Of a stretch of DNA of 15,515 bases, positions 13,086-15,515 are shown in pieces (positions within the stretch are counted from its first letter, which is position 1; every line of letters starts with the position of its first letter). A model generated the notes under the pieces. That model was given only the letters and a program-made list of their open reading frames with translations, was not told the origin of the DNA and ran no database searches. Location: positions 1-15,515 of the forward strand of contig PJER01000050.1 of assembly GCA_002825465.1 (NCBI GenBank), in the 5' to 3' direction. The stretch comes from Candidatus Thorarchaeota archaeon MP8T_1 (lineage in GTDB: Archaea; Asgardarchaeota; Thorarchaeia; Thorarchaeales; Thorarchaeaceae). A program made the translations under genes and the position numbers.

Positions 13086-15380
13086 CTATCGATGATACGT
13101 CAGTACAATATCATCTGATAATGGAAGAACCTTTAGGAATGGGCTTGAAACTTTTGATGCCCGTTCAACAATACTTCCACCATAGACCTTGACCATTGAC
13201 ATTGGCACACTAGGAGGAACATGAAACTCAATCTCATTGGGGAATTCCTCCATCCCTACCTCAATCTGATATTGATTTGCTGACATTCCAATTTCAATAT
13301 GAGCCAGTCCCCTAGTCAAAGGCAACCCATCAACAATGAGAGGTTTCTTGGATGTGAACCACTCCTCAGGTACACCGGGCAATACAATTAGTGTCGAATC
13401 TTTTTCAGAAGCCAGCATTTCGCATATGAGCAGTATCAAATCTGCAGAAGCCCGGACACTTAATCCAACAAGCCCAGAGCCACCAAAACTCCGTGGATTC
13501 ACAAACTCTGGAAGATGATAGTCATCAGAGAGGAATTCTAAAGCTCGATTCAGAAGGGGTTCAACTTTATCGCGTTGCTTGGTCATCACATAGAACTGGG
13601 CAAGGCGGAGAGCACGGTAGCTTGAATACTTATCAGTCGGCTGAAGAAACTTCCAGAGCCCCTTGACGACTCGTCGAGGAGATATTTTGTCATGCAGACG
13701 CTGGAGAAAAGATGGATCAATCAAATTGCCCCTAAACTGTGCGGCTGTCGCGAGGAGGTCTAGGATTTCATCTTCGACCCTCTCGTATATCGGGTCACTC
13801 GTTCTCAACCAGCGTGCATCATCAATCTCCTTGCTGTATTCATGTATTAGGACTTGGTATCTCTCCACAGTATCATTCAGGTTGTTAATCAAATCAGTTT
13901 CATGGAGCGGGGAGATTGTAGCAAGTGCTGATTTCAGTGCTGCAAGATTCCAAAGCATCTGTTCAAAGTCAGAGATCACTCCTTCTCTTATTACGAGGTG
14001 ATGTTGAAGGACTTCTGTATCAGTCGCGTAATTGTCCGCAAGTTGCATTCTTGCAGCAGCAACGACGCTTGAAGTCATGTTTTTCAGGAATAACAGCATA
14101 TCCTCATCAAGTGCTGCTCCTTGTGTATACTCGAGATATTGATGAAGGCCCCAGAGCAATGGACTGAATGTAGAGAGCTCAATGGATTCGTTTGAGATGT
14201 TCACATTTGTAGTAAGCGCATCTACAATCTTCTCAACCACACCTACGGAACCAGAACGGATGAGTGCCATAAGAATGCGCATTCTCTCCCTCCAATCAAG
14301 AGCTTTGAGATGTGAAGCTTCTGGGAACATAATAGGTAGAGCATGGATAGCAAGTGATACTGCTGCCTGAGAGAGAACAGTATCTATTTGCTCTTCGGGC
14401 GATGTCGTTCTTACTCGACTATCAGAGAATTCGAACCATTCGCCAATGGTCCTGTCTCGATCATCCGGGGTTGGTTTAATTGGGCGATATTCATCAGTTG
14501 GACTGATAGAGGATAGTGGAGACCAAAAGAAGACTCTCTGAGAACCCGCGGGAGTTAGAGAAACCTCGAATTTCAACGCAATAGTCGCATTCCCAGAGAG
14601 ATCTGTTACACTTGTGTCCTGATTGCTAGACATGTTCATAACATTCTGTGGAAACTCCGTATCGAATGCTTCACCCAATACAGCTGCAGCAGGCATTGCA
14701 TCAAACATCAACGCCAGAAGACCGTTTACATAAAGTCGTCGACTATCCGCATCATATTGAATTGATTCAATAGGTTCAACGCCCCGAACAGACATTGGAC
14801 GAACGAGTACATAGAATGTGAATTTTGTATCGTCGAGGTCATGATTTTGTAGATTTATCTCATTGTAAATATATTCTACCTCATCTCTTACAACGTGGTA
14901 GACAAGCCTAGTGAACTCAACAGATTTGATATGAGTCTTCCATTCATAGACTTGATCATCACTTGATACAAGCTTGAGTTGAGGCCCATCCTTACCTATT
15001 AAGGCAGGAAAGATAAGATTCTGATCGTTCTGAAGCCAAAAATCAATCGATCCATAATCAAAAATTGGAGAAATTAAACCCCTGCTGTCCACCGTGCCGT
15101 ATTTTCTTGCTCCGACACCTCCAATTAGAGAGTAGTTTCCGTACATTGTGTTTTGAAACGCATTAATCATATCTCGCTCTTTATCAAAGTCCCTAAGTGT
15201 CAGAGCAACCCAAGAGGGTAACATCCATGGTTCCGCCTCAAGATAGAACTTCGCGTTTAGTTGACTTTGTAGATAATTTATCTCATCTGCAGGGAGCATA
15301 TTCTCATGAGGAAAGTCGAGCCCTTGATAGCCTGCTGTCTTCCTAAAGCGCTCCAAACAGGCAAGTTCGTTAATAATCAA
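13086..15380 (-). CDS. large protein resembling six-hairpin (alpha/alpha)6 glycosidases
   Basis: The 764-residue protein divides into an N-terminal beta-rich part (about 70-330), a helical part (about 335-640) and a beta-rich C-terminal part (664-764). The last begins LIVLPGVPEEWF and continues with LIVDGLPLTRGLAHIEIG and a final strand set, which is the style of closing domain found in six-hairpin glycosidases and phosphorylases (GH63, GH78, GH94 or GH95 type). I therefore suspect a carbohydrate-active enzyme or inactive relative; catalytic acids cannot be fixed by eye. No signal peptide or TM is seen, so it is probably cytoplasmic. The start is TTG at 15380, with GAGGTT 5 nt upstream and an in-frame TGA just before. 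It stands alone on its strand and no other sugar gene is nearby. Confidence 0.65.
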   Translation of the reverse strand: MIINELACLERFRKTAGYQGLDFPHENMLPADEINYLQSQLNAKFYLEAEPWMLPSWVALTLRDFDKERDMINAFQNTMYGNYSLIGGVGARKYGTVDSRGLISPIFDYGSIDFWLQNDQNLIFPALIGKDGPQLKLVSSDDQVYEWKTHIKSVEFTRLVYHVVRDEVEYIYNEINLQNHDLDDTKFTFYVLVRPMSVRGVEPIESIQYDADSRRLYVNGLLALMFDAMPAAAVLGEAFDTEFPQNVMNMSSNQDTSVTDLSGNATIALKFEVSLTPAGSQRVFFWSPLSSISPTDEYRPIKPTPDDRDRTIGEWFEFSDSRVRTTSPEEQIDTVLSQAAVSLAIHALPIMFPEASHLKALDWRERMRILMALIRSGSVGVVEKIVDALTTNVNISNESIELSTFSPLLWGLHQYLEYTQGAALDEDMLLFLKNMTSSVVAAARMQLADNYATDTEVLQHHLVIREGVISDFEQMLWNLAALKSALATISPLHETDLINNLNDTVERYQVLIHEYSKEIDDARWLRTSDPIYERVEDEILDLLATAAQFRGNLIDPSFLQRLHDKISPRRVVKGLWKFLQPTDKYSSYRALRLAQFYVMTKQRDKVEPLLNRALEFLSDDYHLPEFVNPRSFGGSGLVGLSVRASADLILLICEMLASEKDSTLIVLPGVPEEWFTSKKPLIVDGLPLTRGLAHIEIGMSANQYQIEVGMEEFPNEIEFHVPPSVPMSMVKVYGGSIVERASKVSSPFLKVLPLSDDIVLTYHR

Positions 15381-15385
15381 TATAG

Positions 15386-15391
15386 AACCTC
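15386..15391 (-). promoter_or_regulatory. ribosome-binding site fixing a TTG start
   Basis: GAGGTT on the minus strand lies 5 nt before the TTG at 15380. An in-frame TGA directly upstream rules out a longer protein; the next Met is 27 codons inside. Confidence 0.6.
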
Positions 15392-15417
15392 AGCTTGCGG
15401 ACGTTCATTTAATGTAA

Positions 15418-15432
15418 TGAGAATCATTCTAA
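15418..15432. promoter_or_regulatory. 7-1-7 palindrome, Fur/DtxR-like candidate operator
   Basis: TGAGAAT-C-ATTCTAA matches as an inverted repeat except at one pair. It sits about 40 bp before the start of the large minus-strand gene and just upstream of a TATA-like CATTAAATG (minus strand, about 15414-15406). The 7-1-7 layout recalls Fur and DtxR sites, but no such regulator is seen here. The rest of 15381-15515 has A/T-rich, possibly divergent promoter sequence and GAGGAGA at 15502-15508, which may precede a plus-strand gene starting beyond the window. Confidence 0.3.
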
Positions 15433-15515
15433 TCAATATGTCTTATTTGTAATTGTCGTCTGTCAGTAGACTCAGGATAAAGCCTTAATAGAGTTCAACT
15501 TGAGGAGAATTCTGA

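Noticed and set aside
1..15515. Mobile element, CRISPR array or defence island
   Set aside because: No transposase, integrase, nuclease or Cas-like protein, no regular repeat-spacer pattern and no terminal inverted repeats were seen.

Overview
The window most likely comes from an Asgard archaeon, probably of the Thorarchaeia type. Within about 4 kb it carries a Ras/Rab-like small GTPase, a longin/roadblock-like small protein and a gelsolin-domain protein, the eukaryote-like repertoire for which Asgard archaea are known. Archaeal traits support this: a pyruvate:ferredoxin oxidoreductase beta subunit of the separate-subunit type, A/T-rich TATA-like elements before several genes, Shine-Dalgarno sequences of the GAGGTGA type, and several TTG or GTG starts. 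Base composition is moderate and looks uniform by eye. I see no tRNA, rRNA, CRISPR array, transposon or phage gene. The lineage is an inference from gene content.

Left part (1-4310): the 3' end of porB with a strong terminator; an unrecognised four-TM protein on the minus strand; a divergent pair of an MDR-family zinc dehydrogenase and a glycerophosphodiester phosphodiesterase-like protein whose reading frames touch; then a small transcription unit with a TATA-like box, a structured leader, a 45-residue four-cysteine protein and a terminator.

Centre (4381-7188): a compact minus-strand operon reading Zn-ribbon protein, longin/roadblock-like protein, polytopic membrane protein of about 14-15 TM, and small GTPase, with gaps of only 11-13 bp and a strong terminator. 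Its divergent promoter region holds a 30-bp near-perfect inverted repeat flanked by TATA-like boxes on both sides. The divergent genes are a stand-alone Lrp/AsnC-type ligand-binding (RAM) domain and a gelsolin-domain protein with a Pro/Glu-rich linker and an unrecognised C-terminal domain. This is the best candidate for an undescribed system: a membrane-anchored GTPase module, possibly signalling to a neighbouring actin-regulator-like protein.

Right part (8456-15515): a GNAT acetyltransferase; a Vps62-like protein; L-aspartate oxidase (NadB) followed after 16 bp by an ICMT/PEMT-like integral-membrane methyltransferase; a divergent protein with an N-terminal B-box-like zinc finger; and a 764-residue minus-strand protein whose layout resembles six-hairpin (alpha/alpha)6 glycosidases. 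A Fur/DtxR-like 7-1-7 palindrome lies upstream of the last gene. All functional assignments rest on reading motifs by eye; no search was run.
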